Origin: Isoetes taiwanensis
Lineage: Eukaryota > Streptophyta > Lycopodiopsida > Isoetales > Isoetaceae
DNA length: 64,000 nt
Assembly (NCBI GenBank): GCA_021234155.1
Contig: JAJEKV010000046.1
Coordinates: 7,567,012-7,631,011, forward strand
Reading direction: 5' to 3'
The notes under the pieces are model-generated. The model made no database searches and was not told the DNA's origin. It saw only the letters and a list, made by a program, of their open reading frames with translations. How positions within the stretch are numbered: the first letter of the stretch is position 1; each line of letters opens with the position of its first letter. The translations under genes were made by a program, and so were the position numbers. Below, piece by piece: positions 9,498 to 20,497 of the stretch.

Positions 9498-10579
9498 AGG
9501 TCATCACCTGGAATTTAAGAGGAATCAAGGGCCCCCTGAAGAGGAGGAGGGCTATAATCGCCTTAAGAGAGATGAAGGCAGACATTATACTCATTCAAGA
9601 GCACAGACTCCCTGCTTTTGAGGCTTCTAACCTGGGGAAATGGATCTACCCAGACAGTGACTCAATTTGGACAGCAGCAAATGGGACCAAAGGAGGAATT
9701 GCCACAATTTGGAAGGGCTTCAGTTCAAATGGATGCTTTTGTGACCCAAGTGGAAGATGGTCCTGTGTGTTTCTTAACACTGCAGATGGGAAACTCGGGC
9801 TAATAAACATCTATGCTTCTACTGAACCAAAGGAGAGGGAAATTCAGTGGCAGGAGATGAGAATATGGCAGCAAACACAACAAGTTGACAATTGGCTGAT
9901 AGCAGGGGATTTCAATAATACCCCTTCTTGGGAGCAAAAAATGGGAAAAAAACTAAACATGTCGAAAGGAGAAAGACAAAAATGGGATAATTTCATCTCC
10001 CCTTTTGTATATCAGTCTCCTTCTTCCTCTCAAGTGTTTTCCTGGAGCAATAAGAGAAAAGGAGATGAGCGGGTTTTCTGCCTTCTCGACAGATTCTATA
10101 TTCAGAAACCTTTCTCCGAGATGTGGACAGGAGCTGTAATCACCTCAGATCTAGGAAACTCAATTTCTGATCATTTCCCTCAAGTGTTGGAGACCAGGAA
10201 TGAAATGAATAAAGGAAAAGAAAATGACACCTCCTTCAAGATGAACACTTCTCTGCTGGCAGTTGAAGGTTTCAATGAGGATTTTAAATCCTACTTTTAC
10301 ACTATTCCTCCCTTAGGAAATAGTGGATGCATGAAGAATTTTACAGCAAAGTACAAACAGATAAAAGGATGGATTAAAGAATGGGGAAAGAAATGGTTTC
10401 AGGGAAAGAAAGCAGAAAAACAAGAAATCTACAAGCAGATAAAAGAGGTCAGAGAAAAATTATTTGAAGAGAAGGGCAATGCAGATTTACAACAGTCTGA
10501 GGAAGTTCTGGAGCTGCAGGTTAAGCACATTGAGGAGGATGGAGCTAAATCCCCGCCATCAAATCCAAATGTCCGCTAA
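9494..10579 (+). CDS. LINE 1 ORF2, apurinic-like endonuclease domain
   Basis: The frame opens with MKVITWNLRGIKGP (catalytic N), has LIQEHRL (catalytic E), INIYAS, AGDFNN (D and N), a DRFYI strand and ISDHFP (D-H). These are the ordered motifs of the L1 endonuclease that nicks target DNA to prime reverse transcription. All catalytic positions look intact. A coiled, charged linker follows (GWIKEWGKKWFQGKK) and the frame stops at 10579, where a frameshift breaks the polyprotein. The start codon overlaps the ORF1 stop, suggesting translational coupling. Confidence 0.9.
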   Translation: MKVITWNLRGIKGPLKRRRAIIALREMKADIILIQEHRLPAFEASNLGKWIYPDSDSIWTAANGTKGGIATIWKGFSSNGCFCDPSGRWSCVFLNTADGKLGLINIYASTEPKEREIQWQEMRIWQQTQQVDNWLIAGDFNNTPSWEQKMGKKLNMSKGERQKWDNFISPFVYQSPSSSQVFSWSNKRKGDERVFCLLDRFYIQKPFSEMWTGAVITSDLGNSISDHFPQVLETRNEMNKGKENDTSFKMNTSLLAVEGFNEDFKSYFYTIPPLGNSGCMKNFTAKYKQIKGWIKEWGKKWFQGKKAEKQEIYKQIKEVREKLFEEKGNADLQQSEEVLELQVKHIEEDGAKSPPSNPNVR

Positions 10580-12500
10580 CAACCCCGCATGGATAAGGGT
10601 AACAATTCCTTTTTCTTTAGGGTGGCCAAAACATGTGCTATCTAACAATGGGATCTCAAAAGTACAAAATGAAGATGGAGTCATTCTTGAAAAAGGGAAG
10701 GATATTCAAAACTTCTTCAAAGACAAGTATATGGAGTCAGTATACAAGGAGGAGCGATGGATGAAAAAAAGAGCCCAAGAATTGTTTGATTTGGTGAAGC
10801 AATCGGATTGTATTGATGATGAGGAGTTGCCGGAAATGCCATCGTAAAAATGAAATGGGATACTCTAAGGGGCATGAAAAGTGGGAAAAGTCCGGGCCGG
10901 ATGGATTGCCACGAGTTCTTCATTCACTTTTGGAAAATGCTGAAAGGAGATGTCATTACACCGTGCGGGGAGCCCGGTTCTCAAGACAGCCGTGATCCAA
11001 CCATCAATGCGTGTCCGATTACTCTCATTCCCAAAGTTGAAAAGCCTATTTCGTTTGGAGACCGAGACCCATCTCCTCACAAACTCCACTTACAAGCTCA
11101 TTGTCAAGATCATGGCGTATGTGTTAAAGATGGTTCTTATGAAGAATATTGATCGGGGCCTCGCATGTGTTTTCTCCCTAATGTAAGTATTTTGGACAAT
11201 TATATAGGAGCTTATGAGGGTCTTCACTGGAACAAGTTATCAAAACAGGGCTGCATCCTTTTAAAACTAGATTTCAAAAGGGCTTACGACACCATCAAAT
11301 GGCCTTTTCTTTACAATGCAATGAGTAAGATGGGCTTCTCCATTGGTGGTAATTCAAGATTCATGGCTTCAATTGTGCTGCAGTGGCTCTACAGATTCTC
11401 ATTAATGGCTCCCCCAACCACAAGATTCCCAATTCGAAGAGGAGTGAGGCAGGGCTGCCCTCTTGCACCATACCTCTTCCTCATTGTGGCAGAAATGATG
11501 ACAAGAGCTATCAAAACTATGCTGGTAAACAAAGAAATTCAAGGTCTGGAAATGCCAAACAACCATGATACTCTAACAGCCATGCAATATGAAGATGACA
11601 CATTCTGCTTTCTTAAGAATGATGGCTATAGTATCAGGAATTTTTTAAACATGCTGAGGATCTTTGGAGATGCTTCTGGAGTGCGCTTAAATATGAGTAA
11701 ATGCATTGCAATCATGGAGACAGATGATAAGACCATTGAAGGCATACAATGTTTGGCCAAAGGAACTGCTACCAAGCTTTTGGGACTTCCTCTTGCAAAA
11801 TGATATGAATATGCACCGCTTTGGGCGTGCATTGTAAATGTGGATTAAAAAGAAAACTAACTCAATATCCTTCTACCCTTTCATTGGTCGCGTAATTGAA
11901 ATAGCAAACTCGCCATCATGGCCACTCATGTCTACTTCTCGCCCCAAGCAATAATTGCCGATAAGGGCTCATACAAGGAAATTGAAACAAAAATCCAAAT
12001 TTTATCCGAACAAACATCATAAGGTGGTCCGCATAATCTAGTCAGTCCAAGAAGGAGGGGAGGACTAGGTTGCAAGGATCTCTTTCAACGTGCTCAAGCT
12101 CTAGCAGCCTAAGTTAGTTTGGAGGGCAATTAATGGGTCTAAATCACCGCAATGGTTCTCATAAGATACCGGCTTGAACAGTCCCTTCCAAAGTAAAAAT
12201 ATACCCCATCGCCTTCCCTCGAATCAAAGATTCATCCAATTTCAATTGGCCCCAAACACCTCACAGGTGATGAGAAGAATATTTAATGCATGGAGTCAGG
12301 TCTCTTTGGTTTTCAGAGAAAGCGAGAACAATATGCAATGTCCAGATCTTCACTTTTTCTGGCATATGGGCTTCACCAACATTCGAGACGACTGTCTGGC
12401 TCTTAAGCATCCTTAGAGATACAAAAAATGGGTCCTGGCAGGGGTACATACTTTAGAGGATCTAAGGATTGATAATAGGTGGAAAACTTGGGATGAAATC
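10580..12500 (+). pseudogene. LINE 1 ORF2, reverse transcriptase region (frameshifted)
   Basis: Successive frames give FKDKYMESV, MKSGKSPGxDCHEFFIHFWK (RT N-terminal block), then at 11165-11803 LDFKRAYDTIKWPFL, RRGVRQGCPLAPYLF and MQYEDDTFCF. The last is the catalytic YxDD box. The usual A or S is E, a substitution I would expect to hurt activity. SGVRLNMSKC and KLLGLPL follow, as in plant L1. Several frame changes make this copy inactive as written. Confidence 0.85.
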
Positions 12501-12553
12501 CGCACAACTCTGGGCAACAAGGGGAATGAGATAGGAAAATTTTCAGGAAAGTT

Positions 12554-13677
12554 ATGGAGAAAGTAGTAGACATAACTGATCTAAGGGAGCTCCATACGAA
12601 ATGGACAGTAAAAGGAAAGGAAGGCTATAAGGTTGCTAGAATATACCCTTTGCTACTTAAAAGCTCCAATTTGAAAATTTCTGATAAATGGCAATGTGAG
12701 GAAGAATTGGCTATCAGGATGGCTAGGTCTGGCTGGAAACAGTATTGTGCAAGGAAGATAATTATTTTCAGATGGCTTATCCTTAATCAAAGCCTCACTT
12801 GTAATGTTGCAGCTTCAAAATATAATTCTATTATTGATGCAGTATGTGGTGCAGGCTGTGGGCAGGAAGAAAATCCATTACACATATTCCAGGCCGGTGG
12901 TCGTTGTTTTCTCGAAATGGGTGCAGAATTTAACCAAATTTAACCCCTGCAATACAAGTGGCAGCTTTTCTAAATTTTCTAGATGAAAATAATCCATTCA
13001 CAAAGAACTATTAGATCCATAGCTTTATGGAGCATCCGCTTCACGTAAAATGGGTTACCATGCGTATATGCCTCCAAACTTGAATTGGTTAAAAGGACAA
13101 TTCATTGCAAAGCTGATTGAGACCGCAAGAATTGCCCATAGGAGAGAAAGAGGACTAGAATATGACAGAATGTGGGATAAAATTGGTGCATTCAAGGGTC
13201 TCTTTAACCTTTTCAAATTAGTCTTGCAGGATGGGGACGATATTTGGCATCCAAAACATCTCCTTGGCCTCTTATCTAACTATTTATTTTTCTATTATTG
13301 TATTGCAGAACAATTCAACAAATTGAGAGCTCAAGGCTCCTTCAGGGTGTTCAATCCAGATGAAGAAATGAGTCGGGTAGAGATTGGAGACACATTGGTT
13401 TCACTCAAGACGTACATTGTTAGGGCAAAAGCTTTACGAGAACACCAAGGTGAGGATCCGTGGAAAAGATAACTCTCTCAAGCCTATTTTTAAAAAAAAC
13501 TGCTTTCAGAGCAAAGAAAGGCAAGAGGAAGGCAATATCTATCAGCCTTTTGAACAACACCATGCTCACCATACATGATTTGATGAATCGCCCAGATTTT
13601 GGGGTGAACAAAATAGAGGAGTTTGATCTTGAGATCCGATCCAAGCCAAGCGTAAGTATTTGGTCGGGAGAAGATTA
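12554..13677 (+). pseudogene. LINE 1 ORF2 C-terminus with zf-RVT-like motif
   Basis: The stretch 12554-12943 contains W...R....KIIIFRWLILNQSL and C-G-A-G-C-G-Q-E-E-N-P-L-H-I-F, which corresponds to the C-x2-C-x7-H-x4-C zinc motif of plant L1 ORF2, the final Cys being lost. Further short frames (13050-13472, 13460-13678) extend to about 190 bases before the poly(A). Confidence 0.65.
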
Positions 13678-13863
13678 AGATTATCTTTGTCGCTTTTAAG
13701 CTTTCCAGAACTATCTAGTCTGTTATATTTTTTGCTGATATACATATTAGTACCCTAGATCTCTCCATACCGAGACTATTTATGTTAATGTTAAGAAAGG
13801 GATTTTAAGCTCCTTTTCTATCTCAGATTCATGTTATAATGAATACAAACCGCCTTTTATTCC

Positions 13864-13886
13864 AAAAAAAAAAAAAAAAAAAAAAA
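13864..13886 (+). other. Poly(A) tail of LINE 1
   Basis: A run of 23 A ends the LINE and is followed by the downstream copy of the target duplication. Confidence 0.95.
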
Positions 13887-13889
13887 GGG

Positions 13890-14505
13890 GGGGTCTTTAT
13901 TTGTTTAACCTTCACGAGTTTTCTTTTGCCCACCACCATCAAACTTCCCCTTCTTCTTCTTCTTCTTATTTCATTAGGCCACAACTTTTAGCCTCTCGTC
14001 TTCCCTCTTTCTCTTCTTTTCTACCTTTTTCTCTCGGCGTTCTTTGGCTTCATACTTCTTGATCCCACCTTGAGCTCTTCTTCCTGTTGGCTCGAGCATT
14101 GGCTCCCTCTGTTCTTCTTGCTCCTCTGCTCCTTCTTTCCGGATCGGGCTTGAGTTGCTTTCGTCGATGAATTACGCTCGAGTCGGCGATCTACACTCCC
14201 TCACGAGCCTTGGTTCTCCTTTCTTGCTCTGCTCCCTCCTCTTCCTCTTCGAGCAGCTTGTCCACATCTGCATGCACCTCACCTCTTCTCGGTGGACCTG
14301 CTGAATCCATCTCCACAGTCAGTGCTCACTCCCACAATTTGGGATCCTTCCTCTCGGTGTTCTTAGAAGGTTCTCCCTAAGCTCGATGAAGTCTGGTCCC
14401 TTTGGTTGAGGCTCTCACGACATCCTACGTATCGTGACTAGGATCATGGGCGCTGGGCGATTCACCAGGTCGAGGAACTCGAGCGGTCTGCTTGGTTCTC
14501 GCCAT
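13890..14505 (-). pseudogene. Histone H3-like ORF of element 1, 5' part starting MARTKQTAR
   Basis: The minus strand from 14505 reads MARTKQTARVPRPGESPSAH. The first nine residues equal the canonical H3 N-terminus with its initiator Met. H3 K9 is V and S10 is P. The frame meets a stop about 26 codons in, after which other frames run through a lysine-rich region toward the LINE insertion and join the histone fold at 7281-8002. The start is supported by the identical start in element 2 and by a TATA box about 101 bases upstream. The whole ORF, LINE removed, would be about 440 codons. The early stop may be a true mutation or a base-calling error. Confidence 0.8.
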
Positions 14506-14605
14506 GTTTGACGGTTCGTCGATCCGATGTCGGCGCCGAAAAATCGCCTTAACAAGCGGGAGCAGATTTCTAAGGAAGGAACGTGGAAATGGGGGGATCC
14601 TAGGT

Positions 14606-14615
14606 CTATTTATAG
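14606..14615 (-). promoter_or_regulatory. TATA-like box upstream of the H3-like ORF (element 1)
   Basis: The minus strand reads CTATAAATAG about 101 bases before the ATG at 14505. Element 2 has the same decamer 103 bases before its own H3-like ATG. Confidence 0.55.
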
Positions 14616-14713
14616 ATGGGCAATTTTAGGTCAAATTTGAAGCTACTCTTTTGGGTCACCTAAAACACTTATTATCTTACTACATGGCTAAATTTAAACA
14701 TTCCTAACTCATA

Positions 14714-14781
14714 GGTTCACACGCGTTGCACTGCACCAATAATGGAAGTTTCATTTTTGCTCCTGGCGCGACGGGTGAGAC
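14714..14781. repeat. Inverted-repeat module A1 (element 1)
   Basis: Arms ggttcacacgcgttgc and ggcgcgacgggtgagac flank an AT-rich loop. It begins about 100 bases upstream of the TATA-like box. Confidence 0.7.
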
Positions 14782-14928
14782 ATGGTGGACTCTGATGCTA
14801 AATTTTATACTCTCTAAGCATGTTTTTAGGAATGTAACATACTAATCTAGCTAGTTTTTAGTCTAAAATTCGAATTACCATGTTATTGTTCTGAAATTCA
14901 TCACTTTTCAAGGTGTTTTTTTATTCAA

Positions 14929-14997
14929 TGTTCACATCGTTAAGCCCAGCCCAAAAAATGAGATTTTCATTATTGGTCCTGGCGCGACGTGTGAGAC
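14929..14997. repeat. Inverted-repeat module A2 (element 1)
   Basis: The right arm ggcgcgacgtgtgagac is intact. The left arm (tgttcacatcgttaagcc) is degraded. It starts 215 bases from A1. Confidence 0.6.
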
Positions 14998-15190
14998 CAT
15001 CCTACCTTTGAAGGTTTTGGCTCACTGTCTTTAGTCTTTTTATGTTCTCATTCACTTAACTGTTACTAGCTTAGCATATACTACAAAAATGAGAAATTTT
15101 TTTTTCCCATTTTTCGAGGTTTGAGGATCCTATCGAAGTTAGTACTATGGGAACATGGTCAATGCTTTGCTCTTGGTCTCCAAGAACATT

Positions 15191-15201
15191 GCTCGATACC
15201 A
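15191..15201 (-). promoter_or_regulatory. Degraded primer binding site of element 1 (tRNA-iMet)
   Basis: The minus strand reads TGGTATCGAGC, the tRNA-iMet PBS TGGTATCAGAGC missing one base. It sits directly inside the LTR. Confidence 0.75.
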
Positions 15202-15203
15202 CC

Positions 15204-16797
15204 GCGGATCGCCCTCTACTGTGATACGGTGCACCCACCGTGATACAAACAGAGTTCATCCCCCATACCAGCTCCATGTCGATACAGGCCCTCCACATAT
15301 CATCAAGAACCGTAATGAGTTCCAAAGTGGGAAGAGTGAAGGGGTCATTTTACCCCGCCTCCCTCGTGGCCTACCTAGTCGCGAAGTTTAAACATACATG
15401 TCAAGATACAATATCATCACATATCCACCTCGAAGGGTGTGTACGCCAAAATCTGATAGACAAAGATCAACACAATACATATGGGAATTCCTACCCAAGG
15501 CTCAGACTCGAAGGGATGACTGACGGCTTGGGTCTCTAGAGTTCATTGCAGACAGAATTTATGGCAATTGGTTTGGCTGGCATAAGAACATGGCTTAGGG
15601 TTGTCCACTCCATCCGCCCCTCCCTGTGCACACTTTGCGAGTAGGCTGAAAAGTGTTGGGACTCGATCAGAGCTCACGGGATGCATAGCCAAAGGGGCTA
15701 TTCCCCGGGTTGCATCTCCCCAGCCCGATGGGGCGGTAGGGATCTCTCCTCCGAGATCTACATGCCGACTCAAGGTGACTAGAGGGCCACCGCCCAGATT
15801 CTGACTTGAACCCACCGGAGAGTGACGATCACTCCACTGCAGCCGAGCCCATGCCTTGCCCACACGCAGTGGCAAGCCATTAGACCTAGTCCACAATGAT
15901 CCCCGGTAGACTTTACACACCAGAGGGATCGTTCAAGAGTCAGAACACGAACCTCTTTATAAGCCGCCAGCCCTGCCCCTTCACCCACAAACTGTGTGTG
16001 GCTCCTATGCACAAAGCCTAAAACTCTGGTTGTGCTAGATAGGCTAACCTAGGAGCATCTACTACCAAGCTTTAGGGCCTCTACCCCCCTTCCCAATACA
16101 AGGAGTTCACAGAGGTACATCATCCATATACATCACAGAAGAACTAAAGAACTAGATCTAATCTATATCATAGAGTTAGGTTCTTTAGTTAGAGTCTGGT
16201 ATCTGGGGATCTAAGTGGCTGCTATGGGCAATTTAATAGGCTAAACCTACTGATTCAATGACTGGAAGACGATTTAGGCTATTAAATTGACTAAATACCT
16301 GATCCTTGGCTCGCTCCTCCTGCCCTGAACTCGACCATCCTGCTGAACTGCTTGAAGATGGAACCAACAAGGAAAACTAATGGTGCAATTCGCTCAGCAG
16401 AGTCTGGGAGGCGGTTTTGACTCCTGGAACAAACAAAACAGAGCTCTAAAACCCTATGGACGAAAATGGCAAGTTAGGGTTTCTCCTACCTAAATAGACA
16501 AGGGGTTAGGGCTAGGGTTTCCAATTATCCCTTTAAGCATGTGGGATAATTGGGTATGGCCCACTTGCCTTTAATGGCTAGGTGGCATAAAGGTGTCCAC
16601 ATGGGAAAATGTGCACCTAGATAAATGTGCACATTGGTAGATGTGCACATTAATAAATGCACATACCTTGCAAGTTGCCCCCTAGGGGCTACCCGCCTGG
16701 CTACACGTCAGCGTACACGTCAGTCGGGGTGGCGTGTATGCGTGACGAGGCAGTACAGTATACGTCCTGGGACCGTATACTGTGCCGGAACGTCACA
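15204..16797 (-). repeat. 5' LTR of element 1
   Basis: It aligns over its whole length (1594 bases) with the element 2 LTR at 23974-25560 and ends ...AACGTCACA, the complement of the TGTGACG terminus. The inner end has decayed (cgcggatcg for TGTGACGTC). Many differences from the element 2 LTR fall at CAG/CTG triplets. No second LTR for this element lies in the window. Confidence 0.9.
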
Positions 16798-17791
16798 AAC
16801 TATAAGTTGACATTTGAGAACTCCAAAATATGAAAAAGTTGTCAAACAAATGATGCAGGACATATACTTTTTTTCCTTGGGTCCAAGGTGGAGTAGGTAG
16901 CCTTTGGATTTTTCCTTTTCCCCCTTTTTTTTCTTTACTTTTCTTCTTGGAATAAGCAAGATTTTGCTATCTTCTTTTGAACAACACACAAAAGGGGGGC
17001 CCCCACAAAAGGCGACTGGGAGGAAGGAGGGGATGTTAATGAATCACAACTCTAGTGAATGGCTTTGGCATGCTCTTTGAGTTTTGAACAGCTCTATTCA
17101 AAGCATGCTTAAGAAAAGAAAGATGATGGAGTTGTAAATGATAAGTTTGGTTAACTGATAATTGTATAAGACTCGCACGAGATTTTTCTCAGTGCTTTGT
17201 GTATAAGATTTGTTAATTTAAAAGATTTTAAAGCTGTCAAATTGTTTGAACATGTTAGCTATCCACAATATAATTCTATAGGAAGTGAGATCACTACAAA
17301 ATGGTGAGTACTTACGATAAAAGTTTTGTAATAGGGATGATGTGCTAGTAAGTGTGACCTAGAAAGAGAAGGCTTTGTTGGAAACTCATATCTTAATGTG
17401 ATGAGAAGAATATGATTGGAGCATCAAAGTATTGCATATTAGATGTTGATCCTTCTGTTGGAGAGATAAGAACATTCTTCATGCTTTATCCAAAAATTTG
17501 AAAACTTAAGCAAACTATCTTGGTAGTTCATGTAAGCATCGGAACTTATGAGCAATGTTTTTCAAATCAATTTGATGTGAAAAGTAAAAAGTGAACTAAC
17601 ATTTATCTTGACGCGTTGAATGCGCATAAAGAAAAGATGGATTGGCACAATATTTTTAGCCCACTTAGTGGGGGCTTCTAAAAGTTTTTGGTTGTGGATA
17701 TTCAAACCCTAATTCGTTCCTCCTAAACCCCCCATACCTACCACTAGGCCAAACATTGATTTATTGAAGTATTTGGGGGTTCAAATATAGT
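16798..17791. other. No gene recognised
   Basis: This is AT-rich sequence between the outer end of the element 1 LTR and LINE 2. There are only short unsupported frames and no repeat structure I can name. Confidence 0.6.
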
Positions 17792-18725
17792 TAAGCGTGA
17801 GTTTTTTTTTTTTTTTTTTTTTTGAAGGATGACAAGCTTTATTCACCAACTAAAAACCAGAGCAACATAAAATGCAAAGACAGGATTATAACCCAAGTGG
17901 ACAAACCGATCCAACTGAGCACAACCACCTGCCTATGCAAAAGAATGAATCTGAAGGTAAGTATGCCAGATCAGTACTTTCTTCTCTTGATCAAGAGAAG
18001 AACAATTGTAAGCCATAACAATTTTATTTTATGCCCATCAAGAACAATCTCATCCGCAAAGATCTACGCCTTTAAAGATAAATAACCTCCTTCTCTTCCG
18101 GATTGACCACAAAAAGCCACCACATGCTAGATGAAAAGCTCAAGTTTCGTAGTTTGGGCCAAGCATCGGGATAGATAGCAAGCAAAATTTGTTGGCTAGA
18201 TCGAGACGTGCCAAATAGGGTCAACAATCAAGACCATGCCTACCGACTCACACAAGAAAAACAATGCTCAATACTCTCAACCCTTTGTCGGCATAAAGGA
18301 CAGAGCTCGAAACCGATTGTCCATTTTATGAACTAACTTGTTGACTCGAGGCATCTATGGATCACTTGCCACCACAAAAACTACTACTTTGGGATGAAGA
18401 AAAATTTTATCCCATACCCATATCCAAACACTTTTCCATTGTGGTCGAGGGACTCAAGATGCCACCTATTAGATGGAGGTAGGATTTAATGCAAAAGCAA
18501 TTTATACACGAGGGACACAAACCGCCTTTGGTTGGATATCCCGATGGCAACCCCATACGACTACCTCAACCGGGACCGTAATCCCGTGGCAACAATGCAA
18601 AGAATATGTTTCCAGACATTACTCTATCCCCATCCGACAACAAGAACTTTGTTCTAAATGCTTCCCATGACATGAGATGACCAGACATACCAAGCTGCAA
18701 TAGTGATAATACCAGCTGCTACCCA

Positions 18726-20497
18726 TCATCGTTGTATCTTTGGATGAACAATCACACTTAGAGGCACATTCTCTGGAGTGTCCTGCAAAGGAATCCACCA
18801 GCATGGAGTGGACAACTGGAGACATGCCTCAGGATTAATATGGAAAAGAGACCTGACAGTGTCCCAAGCAGCAAGCAACCCCTTTAGAAAGGGAGAAGCA
18901 TTAGGATACGGGTGCATATGATAAAGCAAAGCCCAAGGAAGGAGGGGCTTAATGGAGGCCTTATGAAATGGGAGACAATGCTGAATCGACTGCACCAACA
19001 ACCTCAGGCCAGGAGAATCATCCTTACCAATAAAAATCCTCCAAATGAACTTTGATATCATCACCTTGCTTTGGAGGTGAAAATCCAACATACCAAGACC
19101 ACCAGCTACCTTAGGTCTAATGCACTTCGCCCAAGCTACCTTGACCACCGCTCCTAACTCATTTCCACCCCAAATAAAATTTCGACGACGCACAATCTCC
19201 TCCATCTTACATCATGGAGCTAACAGAAAGCGTACGCCATGTAGACATGAGTATTACTAAGAACACATCTAGCCACGTTGATTCTACCGCATGGACAGCT
19301 TTAGTCAGATTCCACCAAAACAAGTGCTTTTTGCAACCCACTAATGATTTCATCCCAAGCATCTCAAGCGTAGACGGAATTCCAACCGGGATACCAAGCA
19401 ACTTTGTGGTATTGCCATGCGTAAGAATCTTCTATGGATAGTCCAAAATATGTGGAGGGATGGGACCGCCCAACGCCCACAAAGTCAGTACATTTTGCCA
19501 CCCTACAAGAACTCCCCGATGCTAAGGAGAATGTGTCTAATAATAGCTTAGCATTACGAAGATTCTCACCTCGATAATTAGGAACAAAAAGTGTCATCCA
19601 AGATATTGGTTACATACCTCTTGAGAACCATCGCCCATTGGGAGGCCCCGAATAATGCCATCTTGGGTAGCCACGAGAAGAGCCGGATAATACTTCGCCA
19701 CAATTGTGGAAAAGCAAGGGTGCTAAGGGACAACCTTGCCAATTCCTCTCCCCACTACAAAAATATCCGATGGCTCGCCTCGAAAAGGAGAGATCCGGGC
19801 TGATGTATGGAGCTTCATGATATTCCTTGTGAATGACTCCCCAAACCCAAGTGCAAGAAGACACTTCTCCAAGAAAACCCCAATCAACACTATCATAAGC
19901 TTTAGCAAAATCAAGCTTAAGATACATCGCTTCTATGACCCCTCAGAATCGGGCCCAATATATTCCTTCATATGCAGCAGCCACGTTGTTGAGAATACAA
20001 CGACGGGGGAGAAAGCCAGATTGTGTTGACGAGATAGCGTCAGCCAAGATGTCTCGGACTCTTTCTGCCAATGTCTTGGCAAAGATCTTGTACACAGAGG
20101 AAAGCAATGTAATAGGTCACCAGTCAGAAATAGTCTTGGGTTCCTTGCTCTTTGGAATGAGAGAGATACAACCTGTATTCAAAATCTTATCAAGGCTCCT
20201 AAATCGCTGAAACTCACAAAAGGCATCATATATGTCATCCTCCAACCAGTCCCAGCACTTTTGAAAGAATTCAATAAGAAAGCCATCAAGACCCGGGCAT
20301 TTGTCCCTTTTCAAGAGAGCCACAACTGCTTTTAAGTTTTCCTTCACGATATTAGGCTCAAGAAGCAACCTCTGCTCTTCAGAAACAATGCGACGCACCT
20401 TAATCAACATGGCCAATTGCATGTCCTTCTGAAAGGGCAATGGGTGTCGTGCAAAGAATGAAGAAAAGTGATGATGAAGATACTGCTTAAGATTCAC
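18726..20497 (-). pseudogene. LINE 2 ORF2, reverse transcriptase and C-terminal region
   Basis: Frames 20117-20497 give the RT N-terminal block (VVALLKRDKCPGLDGFLIEF, CISLIPKSKEPKTISDW). Frame 19610-19927 gives LKLDFAKAYDSVDW and WQGCPLAPLLF. Frames 19364-19597 and 18726-19205 give the thumb and connection (GGNELGAVVKVAWAKC, KVAGGLGMLDF). The YADD box itself falls in a damaged stretch and I cannot point to it. Confidence 0.8.

Larger units (their letters stand above)
8003..13889 (+). mobile_element. LINE 1: L1-type non-LTR retrotransposon inserted in element 1
   Basis: The element is flanked by GGGGTCTTTATT (7991-8002 and 13890-13901), a 12-base target duplication. It ends in a run of 23 A at 13864-13886. 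It contains an ORF1 with a C-terminal zinc-knuckle-like segment, then ORF2 with endonuclease, RT and a terminal zf-RVT motif. It runs opposite to element 1. The first about 370 bases show no clear coding on the plus strand. Confidence 0.92.
4690..16797 (-). mobile_element. Element 1: Ty3/gypsy-type element with H3-like ORF, truncated, split by LINE 1
   Basis: Read on the minus strand the order is: LTR (15204-16797), degraded primer site, a leader with two inverted-repeat modules and a TATA box, the H3-like ORF (14505 to 7281, interrupted by a LINE), a second leader with two modules and a TATA box, ORF-B (6560-5073), and the first part of gag-pol (4905 to about 4690). Everything downstream (gag core, protease, RT, integrase, 3' LTR) is missing and replaced by a short repeat cluster. 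Order and sequence match element 2 throughout, so assignment to the same family is firm. Assignment to Ty3/gypsy comes from element 2's pol. Confidence 0.88.

Noticed and set aside
15543-15920. ORFs inside LTRs (also 24331-24654, 34496-34804, 54280-54546)
   Set aside because: They are not conserved in frame between LTR copies; indels break them freely.
17822-18085. Plus-strand ORF next to the T run
   Set aside because: It is antisense to the LINE 2 3' end.
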